Counted from the stretch's first letter, positions 35,037 through 43,197 are shown. The stretch is DNA of 64,000 nucleotides from an uncultured Clostridia bacterium (GCA_934500875.1 CAKSTL010000002.1:160987-224986); one strand, 5' to 3'. Numbers and translations are program-made. The notes: generated by a model not told the origin, from the letters alone.

Positions 35037-35498
35037 ATGAGATGTCCGTATTGCGAATATACTGAAAGCAAGGTTATAGATTCACGTCCTACCGACGAGG
35101 GAAATTCAATACGCAGAAGGCGTGAATGTTTAAAGTGCGAAAAGCGGTTTACAACCTATGAGCAGATTGAGTCCATTCCGGTAATTATCATAAAAAAGGA
35201 CGGAAAGCGTCAGCAGTACGACAGGCAAAAGCTTATAAACGGAATTTTGCGTGCGTGCGAAAAGACGCCCGTGACGTTTGCGCAGGTTGAAAATATGGTT
35301 TCCGAAATTGAAACAAAGCTGTTTAACTCTATGGACAGAGAAATTTCTTCAACCCATATCGGTGAGCTTGTTATGGAAAGGCTTAAGGATATTGACGAGG
35401 TGGCGTATGTGCGCTTTGCCTCGGTTTACCGTGAATTTCGGGATGTAAATACGTTTATGGATGAACTGAAAAGTCTTTTGGAATCAAAAAACAAATAA
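35037..35498 (+). CDS. nrdR: Transcriptional repressor NrdR
   Basis: A 153-aa regulator of ribonucleotide reductase genes. The N-terminal zinc ribbon MRCPYCEYTESKVIDSR with CLKCEKRFTTYE gives four cysteines, followed by an ATP-cone domain (IIKKDGKRQQYDRQKLINGI). I prefer ATG 35037, which yields the family N-terminus; the frame extends upstream to TTG 34998 inside the preceding hairpin region. It often lies near ftsZ or sigma-factor genes in Clostridia. Confidence 0.95.
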   Translation: MRCPYCEYTESKVIDSRPTDEGNSIRRRRECLKCEKRFTTYEQIESIPVIIIKKDGKRQQYDRQKLINGILRACEKTPVTFAQVENMVSEIETKLFNSMDREISSTHIGELVMERLKDIDEVAYVRFASVYREFRDVNTFMDELKSLLESKNK

Positions 35499-35528
35499 AT
35501 TTATATAATTTTTTAAGGAGGTAATTTT

Positions 35529-36845
35529 ATGAAGTTTAAAAAAATGACAGCGGCCGCTATGGCGGCAATGATGCTTGCCTCGGGGGCGGCATTTGCGGCA
35601 GACGGCGAAGCGGATGAAAAAATCAGCGTAATTGTGGACGGCAAGGCGCTTGAATTTGACCAGCCTCCGATTATGGAACAAAACCGTGTCCTTGTTCCGT
35701 TCAGGGCAATTTTTGAGGCGCTCGGCTGTAAGGTTGAATATTACAGCTATGACGGCGGCGAGGCGGTGAACGCAAAATTGGGCTCAAAGAGCATTTATCT
35801 TACGATAGGCTCAACCGAAATTTATGCTTCGGGCGAAGAAAAAACCATTGACGTTGCACCCAAAATTGTAAACGACAGAACACTTGTTCCAATACGTGTT
35901 GCTTCCGAGAGTTTCGGCGCAAACGTTTCGTGGGATGATGCGACAAACACGGTAAACATTACGTCAAAACAGGGATTTTATAAAATCAACAGGGAAAAGA
36001 TTAGTTATACCGAAAAGGCAGAGGACGGAACGGCGGTTATGAATGTCAGCTGCTCTTATCCTGTGATTGCATATGATGAAAATGCGGAAAACGCTAAGTT
36101 TTTGGCGGCGGTAAATGCCGATGCGCTTGATGCGGTTAATGCATATAAAGAAGAGCTTAAAAAAGAATATTATGAGAGTGCGGTTGAGTATTATGCAAAC
36201 GCCGACTCTGAGTATTACGGTTTTATGCCGTATGAATTTGAGTTTGACTATGACGTTGACCTCAACACCGAAAATTATCTTTCTGTGACGGCGGTGCTTT
36301 ATTACAACCTGCACGGCGCACATCCTACCACTGCTATGACGTCTGTTACATACGATATGAAGGCTGAAAAAGAGCTTACTCTTGCAGACATTTGGAATAT
36401 GGACGAAAAAGCGGTTACGAACGAGGTTATATCGATATTCAGTGATGATATTGACAAAAACCCCAATAAGTATTTTGAAAATGCAAAGGAAACACTTGCC
36501 GAAATTGCGAAAGATGTTAATTTCTATATGGACGAAGAGGGAGTAAACCTCTACTTCCAGCTTTACGATTTGGCTCCTTATGCGGCAGGTTATCCGCAGC
36601 TTACGGTTCCGTTTGAAGGCAACGAGCAGATGTATAAAATTGATTTAACCGGTCTTTTAAAGCCTGCTGGCGAAAATGCAGACAGCAAAAATGCCGCTGA
36701 TGAGATTACATCTGACAAAACCGGTGCTGATGATACATCTGACAAAACGGCTTCGGATGAGGATACAACCGCTGAAGATACGGATAATACAACAACAGAC
36801 AATAAAGCTGATGAATCGGCAGACGACAACGCAGATAAAAACTAA
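35529..36845 (+). CDS. Secreted protein: stalk (copper amine oxidase N-like) plus DUF3298-type domain
   Basis: A 438-aa exported protein. It has a signal peptide (residues 1-24, ending ASGAAFA-AD) and a stalk domain (about 30-140, NRVLVPFRAIFEALGCKVE and NDRTLVPIRVASESFGANVSWD). A DUF4163/DUF3298-like region (about 150-375) is similar to the extracellular part of RsiV-type lysozyme-responsive anti-sigma factors. The last 55 residues are a low-complexity Asp/Thr/Lys tail. The fold suggests wall contact or ligand sensing, but no function can be assigned. AAGGAGG precedes ATG 35529. Confidence 0.78.
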   Translation: MKFKKMTAAAMAAMMLASGAAFAADGEADEKISVIVDGKALEFDQPPIMEQNRVLVPFRAIFEALGCKVEYYSYDGGEAVNAKLGSKSIYLTIGSTEIYASGEEKTIDVAPKIVNDRTLVPIRVASESFGANVSWDDATNTVNITSKQGFYKINREKISYTEKAEDGTAVMNVSCSYPVIAYDENAENAKFLAAVNADALDAVNAYKEELKKEYYESAVEYYANADSEYYGFMPYEFEFDYDVDLNTENYLSVTAVLYYNLHGAHPTTAMTSVTYDMKAEKELTLADIWNMDEKAVTNEVISIFSDDIDKNPNKYFENAKETLAEIAKDVNFYMDEEGVNLYFQLYDLAPYAAGYPQLTVPFEGNEQMYKIDLTGLLKPAGENADSKNAADEITSDKTGADDTSDKTASDEDTTAEDTDNTTTDNKADESADDNADKN

Positions 36846-36867
36846 GAAAATCAAAAACTATAAAACC

Positions 36868-36901
36868 AAAAAAGCGTATCGCATAAGCGATACGCTTTTT
36901 G
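36868..36901. terminator. Bidirectional terminator
   Basis: AAAAAGCGTATCGC (36869-36882), loop ATAA, GCGATACGCTTTTT (36887-36900): a perfect stem with A and T runs on both sides. It serves the stalk-domain gene and the convergent metQ. Confidence 0.92.
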
Positions 36902-36937
36902 TATACCTTTTTTTGTATAATCCGTTACATCTGTTCT

Positions 36938-37756
36938 TTAGAATATCGGCAAAACTGCGCCGGCATATTTATCATCTATAAACTTTTTAACCTTGTCGGT
37001 TTCAAGAGCTTTGATAAGAGCCTTTGTTTTTTCGTTCGATTCTTCGCCGCTTCTTACAGCAACAATGTTTGCATATGTCTTTGCAGCGTCGCCGTTTGCG
37101 TTTTCGGTTGCAAGAGCGTCTGAAATTTTAAGTCCTGCGCCGATTGCATAGTTTCCGTTGATAACTGCAATAGAGCCGGGGTCGCTGTTTTTAAGCTGTG
37201 CGGGAACCGTTTCAGCCTGAACGGTCTGAATATTGTAGCCTTTGTTGTCAACTATGTCAAGCGTTGTAACACCCTTTGCTGCGCTTGCACCTTCGGGAAG
37301 CGAAATGATGTTTTCCTGCGCAAGAAGAAGAAGCGCTCTTGTTTCGTTGCTGTCGTCGGCAGGAATAATAATTGTTGCGCCCGATTTCAAATTTTTAAGG
37401 TCGGTAACGTCGTTTGAATAAATGCCGAACGGCTCATAGTGGATAGCGGCAGCCGAGGAGAGATTTGTGCCGTTCTGTGCGTTAAAGCTGTCAAGATAGG
37501 GTTTGTGCTGGAAGTAGTTTGCGTCAAGAGTGCTGTCTGCAAGAGCTTTGTTCGGAAGAACATAGTCGTCATAAATTACAACTTCAAGAGTATATCCTTT
37601 TGCTGCGAGGTCATCTTTTACAGATTCAAGAATTTCTGCGTGGGGGGTAGAGCTTGCGCCAACCTTTATTGTTTTGTCGTCCTTTTTTGCGCCGCAGCCT
37701 GCAAACAGAGCCGCAACCACTGCGATTGATAAGATAAGCGATAAAATTTTCTTCAT
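36938..37756 (-). CDS. metQ: Methionine ABC transporter substrate-binding lipoprotein MetQ
   Basis: A 272-aa NlpA-family lipoprotein. The signal peptide ends at a lipobox (ALFAGC, Cys21) for attachment to the outer membrane face. VGASSTPHAEILESVKDDL, DANYFQHKPYLDSF and NGNYAIGAGL are typical MetQ segments. It captures methionine (often also D-methionine or methionine derivatives) for MetNI. It is the last gene of metN-metI-metQ, 159 bp after metI, with AAGGAG ahead of ATG 37756. I saw no clear feature in that 159-bp gap. Confidence 0.93.
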   Translation of the reverse strand: MKKILSLILSIAVVAALFAGCGAKKDDKTIKVGASSTPHAEILESVKDDLAAKGYTLEVVIYDDYVLPNKALADSTLDANYFQHKPYLDSFNAQNGTNLSSAAAIHYEPFGIYSNDVTDLKNLKSGATIIIPADDSNETRALLLLAQENIISLPEGASAAKGVTTLDIVDNKGYNIQTVQAETVPAQLKNSDPGSIAVINGNYAIGAGLKISDALATENANGDAAKTYANIVAVRSGEESNEKTKALIKALETDKVKKFIDDKYAGAVLPIF

Positions 37757-37915
37757 TTTACATTTCTCCTTAAAATTTATTTTTTGTGTGGATTTAAAAA
37801 TACAAATTTTTATCCGTCACATTCGTCCGTACCTGAAATTTTCACGGACGAGCTTAGTAAAACGAAATATCATAAAGACGCTCCTCCTTTTGTTTAAACG
37901 TATGAAAAACGTTAA

Positions 37916-38593
37916 TTACTTGTTTATGCGTTTGTCTGTTCTGTGTGCGATAAATGCGCCCGTTTCTTGAATAATCTGCACGATTATGATTGTAAGCACA
38001 ACGCAAATCCAGATGATATCGTTGTTATAACGCTGATATCCGTATGTTATTGCTATCTGACCAAGACCGCCGCCGCCGATTGTGGCAGCCATTGCGGAGT
38101 AGGAAAGGATTGTTACCATAGATATAACGCCGCCGATTATAAGGCTTGGTTTTGCCTCAGGGATAAGCACCTTAAGTATAATTTTTAAAGAGGACGTACC
38201 CATTGCCTGTGCCGCCTCGATAATGCCTTTGTCAACTTCTTTTATGGACGATTCTACCATTCTTGCAACATACGGCGCTGCGGCGATTATAAGCACAACC
38301 ACCATTGCCTTGTTGCCGAACGATGTGCCCACAACGAGCTTTGCGACGGGAAGAAGCGCAACCATAAGTATTATAAACGGTATGCTTCTGAAGATATTTA
38401 CGATAAATCCCACAACTCGGTTAAGCCACAAAACGGGGCAAATTCCGTCTTTATCAGTCACCGAAAGCATAATTCCCAAGGGAAGCCCGATTGCGTATGA
38501 AACGATTGTCGAAATAAGCGTCATATAAACTGTTTCCCAAATTCCAAGCTGAATAACGCCGTTTTGCCAGAGGCTGTGAAACATTTCCGACAT
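37916..38593 (-). CDS. metI: Methionine ABC transporter permease MetI
   Basis: A 225-aa membrane permease with about five helices. The EAA loop (EAAQAMGTSSLKIILKVLIPEA) contacts the ATPase MetN. The sequence also shows the MetI-type RSIPFIILMVALLPV segment. The start lies a few bases after the metN stop, and AGGTG gives the ribosome site. It moves methionine across the membrane with MetN and MetQ. Confidence 0.93.
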   Translation of the reverse strand: MSEMFHSLWQNGVIQLGIWETVYMTLISTIVSYAIGLPLGIMLSVTDKDGICPVLWLNRVVGFIVNIFRSIPFIILMVALLPVAKLVVGTSFGNKAMVVVLIIAAAPYVARMVESSIKEVDKGIIEAAQAMGTSSLKIILKVLIPEAKPSLIIGGVISMVTILSYSAMAATIGGGGLGQIAITYGYQRYNNDIIWICVVLTIIIVQIIQETGAFIAHRTDKRINK

Positions 38594-38596
38594 ATC

Positions 38597-39586
38597 TTAC
38601 ACCTCCCTTTCGTAAGCGATTTTGTTTGCGTCAAGATATGCCAATATTTTGCCAGACTGAATTTCGTCGTCCGGCAGCTCCAAAAGCATATGCCCGTATG
38701 CCGTGCCGTCGATATCCTTTGTGTCGGCATACATTATGTTTACCGGCGCCTGCGTTGACAAAATCATATCGGCAATAACGCTTCGTCTGCTGTTTTCGCC
38801 GTCAAACACAAGACGTATGCTGCGCTTGCCGGTAATACTTGTTTTTGCGTTGCTTTTCGGCAGGATAAGGTCCTTTGCGATTTCCGATTTCGGTGCGGCA
38901 AACACTGTGCTCACCTTTCCTATTTCCGCAATGCGGCTGTTATCAATAACCGCAACACGGTCGCATATCTGCTCGATAACCTTCATTTCGTGGGTGATAA
39001 CAACAATTGTAACGCCCATTGTTTTGTTAATGTGCTTTAAAAGCTCAAGAATTGACTGGGTTGTATTGGGGTCGAGTGCGCTGGTTGCCTCGTCGCAGAG
39101 TATGTATTTCGGGTTTGTTGCAAGTGCACGTGCAATTGCAACCCTCTGCTTCTGACCGCCCGATAATTGCGAAGGATACGACAAAAGCCTTTCGGAAAGC
39201 CCCACAAGCTCGATAAGCTCTTTTGCCTTTTTTTCAGCCTCCAACCTTTTGACGCCCGCTATTTCAAGCGGATAGCACACGTTTTTCAAAACGTTTCTCT
39301 GCTCCAAAAGGTTAAACCCCTGAAATATCATTCCTATTGACTGTCTTACCTTCAAAAGCTCTTTTTTTGAAAGAGAAGTAAGAGAAACGCCGTCTAGCAC
39401 AACCTCTCCCTTTGTGGGACGTTCAAGAAGGTTTATACACCTTACGAGGGTTGATTTTCCTGCGCCCGAAAGACCGATAATTCCAAAAATTTCTCCGTCG
39501 TTCACCGTAAGGTTTATATCGCTGAGCGCCGTTATTGTGCCGTAGGATGTGTTAAAGCTTTTTTCAAGATTTTTAATTTCTATCAT
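38597..39586 (-). CDS. metN: Methionine ABC transporter ATPase MetN
   Basis: A 329-aa ATPase with Walker A GLSGAGKSTL, signature LSGGQKQRVAIARAL, Walker B YILCDEATSALDP and the H-loop VVITHEM. After about residue 245 comes an NIL domain (IRLVFDGENSRRSVIADMI), the methionine-sensing regulatory domain that marks MetN. First gene of the operon, placed directly after a terminator in a structured leader. Confidence 0.94.
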   Translation of the reverse strand: MIEIKNLEKSFNTSYGTITALSDINLTVNDGEIFGIIGLSGAGKSTLVRCINLLERPTKGEVVLDGVSLTSLSKKELLKVRQSIGMIFQGFNLLEQRNVLKNVCYPLEIAGVKRLEAEKKAKELIELVGLSERLLSYPSQLSGGQKQRVAIARALATNPKYILCDEATSALDPNTTQSILELLKHINKTMGVTIVVITHEMKVIEQICDRVAVIDNSRIAEIGKVSTVFAAPKSEIAKDLILPKSNAKTSITGKRSIRLVFDGENSRRSVIADMILSTQAPVNIMYADTKDIDGTAYGHMLLELPDDEIQSGKILAYLDANKIAYEREV

Positions 39587-39614
39587 AGCCTATATTCAGC
39601 TCCTTAATTATGCA

Positions 39615-39647
39615 ATAAAAAAATCAGGAAAAAATTCTTCCTGATTT
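39615..39647 (-). terminator. Attenuator terminator ahead of metN
   Basis: Read on the minus strand, AAATCAGGAA (39647-39638) pairs with TTCCTGATTT (39630-39621) and a run of seven Ts follows. It stands about 30 bp before metN and after the structured leader and mini-ORF, so read-through control of the operon is likely. Confidence 0.88.
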
Positions 39648-39679
39648 ATGCTTGAAGTTGCTTTGCCAAAATTGTAAAA

Positions 39680-39775
39680 CTACATAAAACAGGCGGATTT
39701 TTTTGTATCAGAAAAGCTGCACATATAAAAGAATGTGCACATATACATCATTATTGTTAAAAATATGCTTTTCAT
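39680..39775 (-). CDS. Putative 31-aa leader peptide, Met/Cys-rich
   Basis: A mini-ORF with GGAG six bases before its ATG (39775). The 31 residues include six Met (1, 9, 10, 12, 18, 31) and three Cys (13, 19, 29), with the pair YMC twice. It sits between the structured leader RNA and the terminator of a methionine-uptake operon. GAAAAGC at its start codon can pair with GCTTTTC near its middle (plus-strand 39711-39717 and 39767-39773). Translation-coupled attenuation is an inference; chance enrichment of Met is possible in such AT-rich DNA. Confidence 0.45.
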   Translation of the reverse strand: MKSIFLTIMMYMCTFFYMCSFSDTKKSACFM

Positions 39776-39975
39776 AATAATCTCCGTTCCGCCGCCCTTT
39801 TGCCGGCATAAACAGCAATTAAAATCTCTTATCGGCAGGGCAAAAAATGATAAGAGATTATTTATGCCCATGTGCGTTTCCCCAAGCAAGGCGAGAAAAA
39901 TTCCGCACGGGCATTTAATCCTGCCGGAGGCTTAACGTAAAAGGAACTTTCACGCTAATCTCACCTCAAAAAATA
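39776..39975 (-). ncRNA. Structured leader RNA of metNIQ, class unknown
   Basis: About 200 nt of leader with several strong stems: an 11-bp hairpin at 39933-39957 (loop GAA on the plus strand), a stem of 39904-39914 with 39864-39876, and an 11-bp stem of 39823-39833 with 39849-39859. The arm at 39861-39868 can instead pair with 39805-39812, which excludes the second stem and gives a two-state switch. I find none of the SAM-I core (GCTGGC, CGGCAACC) nor the T-box sequence (GGTGGNACCGCG). It may be a divergent known riboswitch or a new one. Confidence 0.6.
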
Positions 39976-39983
39976 TCCTACTT

Positions 39984-40012
39984 ATTATATCAAACACCGT
40001 CCTCTTTGTCAA
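39984..40012 (-). promoter_or_regulatory. Promoter of the metNIQ leader
   Basis: TTGACA (40012-40007) and TATAAT (39989-39984), both perfect consensus, with 17-bp spacing on the minus strand. The start would be near 39977, so the leader is about 390 nt long before metN. Confidence 0.9.
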
Positions 40013-40013
40013 G

Positions 40014-40751
40014 TCAGACGTTTTGTGTGTTTGTCAAATCCTTTATAATTTCTCCTGCAATAATAAGCCCCGCAACCGACGGAACAAATGCACAGCTTCC
40101 CGGCGTTTGGCGCCTTTTGCTGTTTAAAAATTCTTCCTCGGTTTTTGCTATATCTTCAACCGGCACGAGCGGTTTTTCTTTTGAATAAACCACTTTGAGC
40201 TTTTTGATTTTTCTCTTTTTAAGCTCGCACCGCATAACCCTTGCAAGCGGACAAACGCTGGTTTTATAAATATCAGCAACCTCGAACATATCGGGATTTA
40301 TTTTATTTCCTGCGCCCATAGAGCTTATAATCGGGGTATTTGCTTTTTCTGCATTTACGGCAAGCTCAATCTTTCCCGTTACGGTGTCGATTGCGTCAAC
40401 AATGTAATCGTATTTTTCAAAATCAAATATATTTGCCGTTTCGGGAGTGTAAAATACATTGAAGGTGTTAACTTCAGCCTCGGGGTTAATATCGGCAAAA
40501 CGCTGCTTTGCGGCGTCTGTTTTATACATTCCTATGCTTTTGCCTGTTGCTATAATCTGACGGTTTATGTTTGACATACAAACTCTGTCGCTGTCAATAA
40601 GGTCAATTTTTCCTATTCCGCTGCGCACCAAAGCTTCTGCGCAATGACCGCCCACGCCACCTATGCCGAAAACCGCAACGTGCGCATTTTTAAGGATATT
40701 CATTTTTTCATACCCGAAAAGAAGGGCGGTACGAATAAATCTTTCTTCCAT
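40014..40751 (-). CDS. tcdA: tRNA threonylcarbamoyladenosine dehydratase TcdA
   Basis: A 245-aa E1-like (ThiF-superfamily) enzyme that dehydrates t6A37 of tRNA to the cyclic form. The Rossmann loop is VFGIGGVGGHCAEALVRSGIG. Next come IDSDRVCMSNINRQ and YDYIVDAIDTVTGK, and a CysPro-Leu motif around residue 160. It is transcribed upstream of the met unit, whose promoter overlaps its end. ATG 40751 follows GAGGT. Confidence 0.88.
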   Translation of the reverse strand: MEERFIRTALLFGYEKMNILKNAHVAVFGIGGVGGHCAEALVRSGIGKIDLIDSDRVCMSNINRQIIATGKSIGMYKTDAAKQRFADINPEAEVNTFNVFYTPETANIFDFEKYDYIVDAIDTVTGKIELAVNAEKANTPIISSMGAGNKINPDMFEVADIYKTSVCPLARVMRCELKKRKIKKLKVVYSKEKPLVPVEDIAKTEEEFLNSKRRQTPGSCAFVPSVAGLIIAGEIIKDLTNTQNV

Positions 40752-40814
40752 TTTTTTGACCTCGGCAAAGCAAAATTTTAATTCTTACTGTTTCGGTATG
40801 TTTTGTATGCGTTA

Positions 40815-40844
40815 ATCATACACTATATAATAAGGTTTTGTCAA
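40815..40844 (-). promoter_or_regulatory. tcdA promoter
   Basis: On the minus strand TTGACA (40844-40839) and TATGAT (40820-40815) are 18 bp apart, about 65 bp before tcdA. Confidence 0.65.
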
Positions 40845-40883
40845 GATTTTTTTTCAAACTTGATAAAATTTTACAATATTGTG

Positions 40884-40912
40884 TAGACGTAAGGCATAAA
40901 ATTTGATATAAT
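40884..40912 (+). promoter_or_regulatory. Promoter of the antiporter gene
   Basis: TAGACG (40884-40889), 17 bp, TATAAT (40907-40912). The same TGTAGAC-type -35 with 17-bp spacing is used by upp at 48486-48514. Confidence 0.7.
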
Positions 40913-40946
40913 TAAACTATATTTTTAAAAAAAGAGGTGAGGCGAA

Positions 40947-42551
40947 ATGACGGTTGTGCTTATTATTGCGTCGGTTGTGATTTTTGCTTGCGTGGTTTTT
41001 AACAGGTTGTCAAGCAAAATCGGAATACCTGCATTGCTTGCGTTTATTCTTCTCGGAATGGTATTCGGCTCGGACGGTATAGTGCGTATTCCGTTTGACG
41101 ATTATGTGTTTGCCGAACGGATTTGTTTGGTTGCGCTTATTTTCATTATGTTTTACGGAGGATTCGGCACAAAAATAAGCCTGGCAAAACCCGTTCTGGC
41201 AAAGGCGGTTTTGCTCTCGTCGCTCGGAACGTTTTTTACCGCCGCACTTGTGGGGCTTTTTTGCCGCTTTGTTTTAAAAATTTCGCTTCTCGAAAGCTTT
41301 CTTATAGGCTCGGTAATTTCTTCAACCGACGCCGCCTCGGTTTTTTCGATATTAAGGTCAAAAAGGCTTAACTTAAAATACAACTGCGCATCGCTTTTGG
41401 AGGTGGAAAGCGGCAGCAACGACCCGTTTGCGTATATGCTTACGGTGATTGTGCTGACGCTTATGAACGGAAAAATGAGCGGCGCTTCTGCGGCGTATAT
41501 GCTGTTTGCGCAAATCGTTTACGGCGCTTTAGCCGGCGCTTTGACGGCATATATTGCGCTTGTGTTTCTTAAAAATTTTAAAATTTCGTCTGCCGGGTTT
41601 GATATGATTTTCATTGTCGGCATTGCAATTTTATCCTATGCGCTTCCTACATATTTTGGCGGAAACGGTTATCTTTCGGTTTACATAACGGGAATAATTC
41701 TGGGAAATGCAAAGCTTTCAAACAAACAGGGACTGGTAAACTTTTTTGACGGCATAACCTCGCTTATGCAAATGGTGCTGTTCTTTCTTTTGGGGCTTTT
41801 GTCGTTTCCGTCAAAGCTGGGTGCGGTGTCGCTTTCGGGGCTTTTGCTTGCGCTGTTTTTAACGTTTGCGGCACGTCCTGTTGCGGTGTCGCTTATAATG
41901 TTTCCGCTAAGGTGCAGATTTAAGGAGTTTCTTTTTGTGTCCTGGGCGGGAATGAGAGGTGCGGCGTCCATTGTTTTTGCCATTATGGCGGTTATAAACC
42001 CCGCCGTAGTTGACAACGACATTTTTCATATTGTATTTTTTGTGGTTCTGTTTTCCATTCTGGTTCAAGGCTCGCTTATACCCAAAATTGCAAGGGCTCT
42101 TGATATGATTGACGAAAAAGCGGACGTTATGAAAACTTTTACCGATTACACCGACGAGGTTGCGGTGCAGTTTATAGAGTTTAAAATTCTGCCGGGACAT
42201 CCGTGGCTTAACAGGCAGATAAGGGATATTATTCTTCCGCCCGAGTCTATTCTGGTGCTGCTTATAAGGAACGGTGAAAAAATTGTTCCCAACGGCAGAA
42301 CAACCCTTTTGGAGGGGGATGAGCTTGTACTCAGCGGAAGGGCAGCCGACAGTTCAAATCAGGTTCACCTTTATGAAATGACAGTGGGCGAAAACGACGG
42401 TTTTGAGGGCAAGGCTCTTAAGGATGTTTCGTATGACAGCAAACTTATTATTATGATAAGAAGAAAAAACAGGATTATTATTCCGAAAGGCACAACGGTG
42501 CTTAAAAAAGATGATATTATGGTTATAAACGACAGCAGCGTTCACGGGTAA
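40947..42551 (+). CDS. K+/H+ antiporter, NhaP2-like, with RCK-C domain
   Basis: A 534-aa cation:proton antiporter. Residues about 1-385 give twelve or so membrane helices with SSTDAASVFSIL and EVESGSNDPFAY, the Asp-containing core typical of the NhaP2 branch. A cytoplasmic RCK-C (TrkA-C) domain follows (about 400-534, two beta-rich halves ending DDIMVINDSS), which usually binds a nucleotide or nucleotide second messenger and gates flux. Potassium export is inferred from family membership. AGAGGTGAGG precedes ATG 40947. The gene is monocistronic and convergent with yrzB. Confidence 0.88.
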   Translation: MTVVLIIASVVIFACVVFNRLSSKIGIPALLAFILLGMVFGSDGIVRIPFDDYVFAERICLVALIFIMFYGGFGTKISLAKPVLAKAVLLSSLGTFFTAALVGLFCRFVLKISLLESFLIGSVISSTDAASVFSILRSKRLNLKYNCASLLEVESGSNDPFAYMLTVIVLTLMNGKMSGASAAYMLFAQIVYGALAGALTAYIALVFLKNFKISSAGFDMIFIVGIAILSYALPTYFGGNGYLSVYITGIILGNAKLSNKQGLVNFFDGITSLMQMVLFFLLGLLSFPSKLGAVSLSGLLLALFLTFAARPVAVSLIMFPLRCRFKEFLFVSWAGMRGAASIVFAIMAVINPAVVDNDIFHIVFFVVLFSILVQGSLIPKIARALDMIDEKADVMKTFTDYTDEVAVQFIEFKILPGHPWLNRQIRDIILPPESILVLLIRNGEKIVPNGRTTLLEGDELVLSGRAADSSNQVHLYEMTVGENDGFEGKALKDVSYDSKLIIMIRRKNRIIIPKGTTVLKKDDIMVINDSSVHG

Positions 42552-42552
42552 C

Positions 42553-42878
42553 AAAAAAGGACGAAACGGAAAAGCCACAGCCCGATAAGGAAGCATTGGT
42601 TTTGAAAGCCGTATTTTAAGTTTATACTTCGTCAAAAATACACCGTATACGTCAGTATTACGGTGTATTTTTTTCTTGTCTAAAGCTTAAACTCCAACCT
42701 TCAAAACTGATTTGCACCCTGAAAACAAAATTTTTTGATGAAGTTCAAGGCAAAAAAGCGAGTAATCCTGTCGGATTTCGAGCTTTTTTAACGCAGAAAT
42801 TCGCAAAAAAGATGTTTATCAGGGCAATACTTCCTTGTCGGGCTGTGGCTAAATACCTTTTTCATTTCGTCCTTTTTT
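42553..42878. terminator. Bidirectional terminator stem split by the inserted element
   Basis: AAAAAAGGACGAAA (42553-42566) and TTTCGTCCTTTTTT (42865-42878) are perfect complements, but 298 bp now separate them because element copy 2 sits in the loop. Without the element plus one AA copy the loop would be about 18 bases, an ordinary intrinsic terminator for the antiporter gene and the convergent yrzB-ruvX unit. The element carries its own terminator-like hairpin. Confidence 0.7.
42573..42850 (-). mobile_element. 278-bp MITE-like structured element, copy 2
   Basis: The same length as copy 1 (14076-14353), in opposite orientation. The middle is near identical, for example the AATCCGACAGGATTACTCGC-type block. 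The ends are AGCCACAGCCCGATAAG and its inverted match, flanked by AA on both sides. Stems seen in copy 1 recur with different bases: CCCTGAAAAC (42717-42726) with GTTTATCAGGG (42814-42824), and AAAAATACACCGTA (42634-42647) with TACGGTGTATTTTT (42659-42672). It has no coding capacity. Confidence 0.88.
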
Positions 42879-42889
42879 ATTGAATTAAA

Positions 42890-43183
42890 TCAGTCAAGAA
42901 AGTCGTATTCGTCGCCCATACGGTCTTTAAAAACGTCAAATGCTCCGTCGAGCTCGGAGTCGTCCTCGATATAAACCAGAACGTCCTCGTCGCCCTCCTT
43001 TTCAATGCGCATTATAAACACATCTGTGTCATATTCGTCATCATCGGCATTAATAAGGGCAACATATTCGTTTCCTTCCATTTTAAAGGCGTCAATCATT
43101 TCAAAGTTAACCTTGTTTCCGTTTTCGTCCACAAACGGAATAACTTTACCTTCTTTATTATCATTAAAATCAAATTCGCTCAT
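42890..43183 (-). CDS. DUF1292 family protein (YrzB-like)
   Basis: A 97-aa acidic protein matching the DUF1292 family (FVDENGNKVNFEMIDAFKMEGNEYVALI ... EDVLVYIEDD). Members lie beside ruvX/yqgF (yrrK) in Bacillota, as here, 14 bp downstream of ruvX. The function is unknown. AAGGAG precedes ATG 43183. Confidence 0.85.
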   Translation of the reverse strand: MSEFDFNDNKEGKVIPFVDENGNKVNFEMIDAFKMEGNEYVALINADDDEYDTDVFIMRIEKEGDEDVLVYIEDDSELDGAFDVFKDRMGDEYDFLD

Positions 43184-43197
43184 TTTATTTCTCCTTT

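Noticed and set aside
39776..39975. SAM-I riboswitch or methionine T-box in the metNIQ leader
   Set aside because: The conserved SAM-I core and the T-box sequence are both missing. A GCCTCCGGCAGG...ATGCCCGTG stretch recalled molybdenum-cofactor RNAs, but I cannot confirm it and the downstream genes do not fit.
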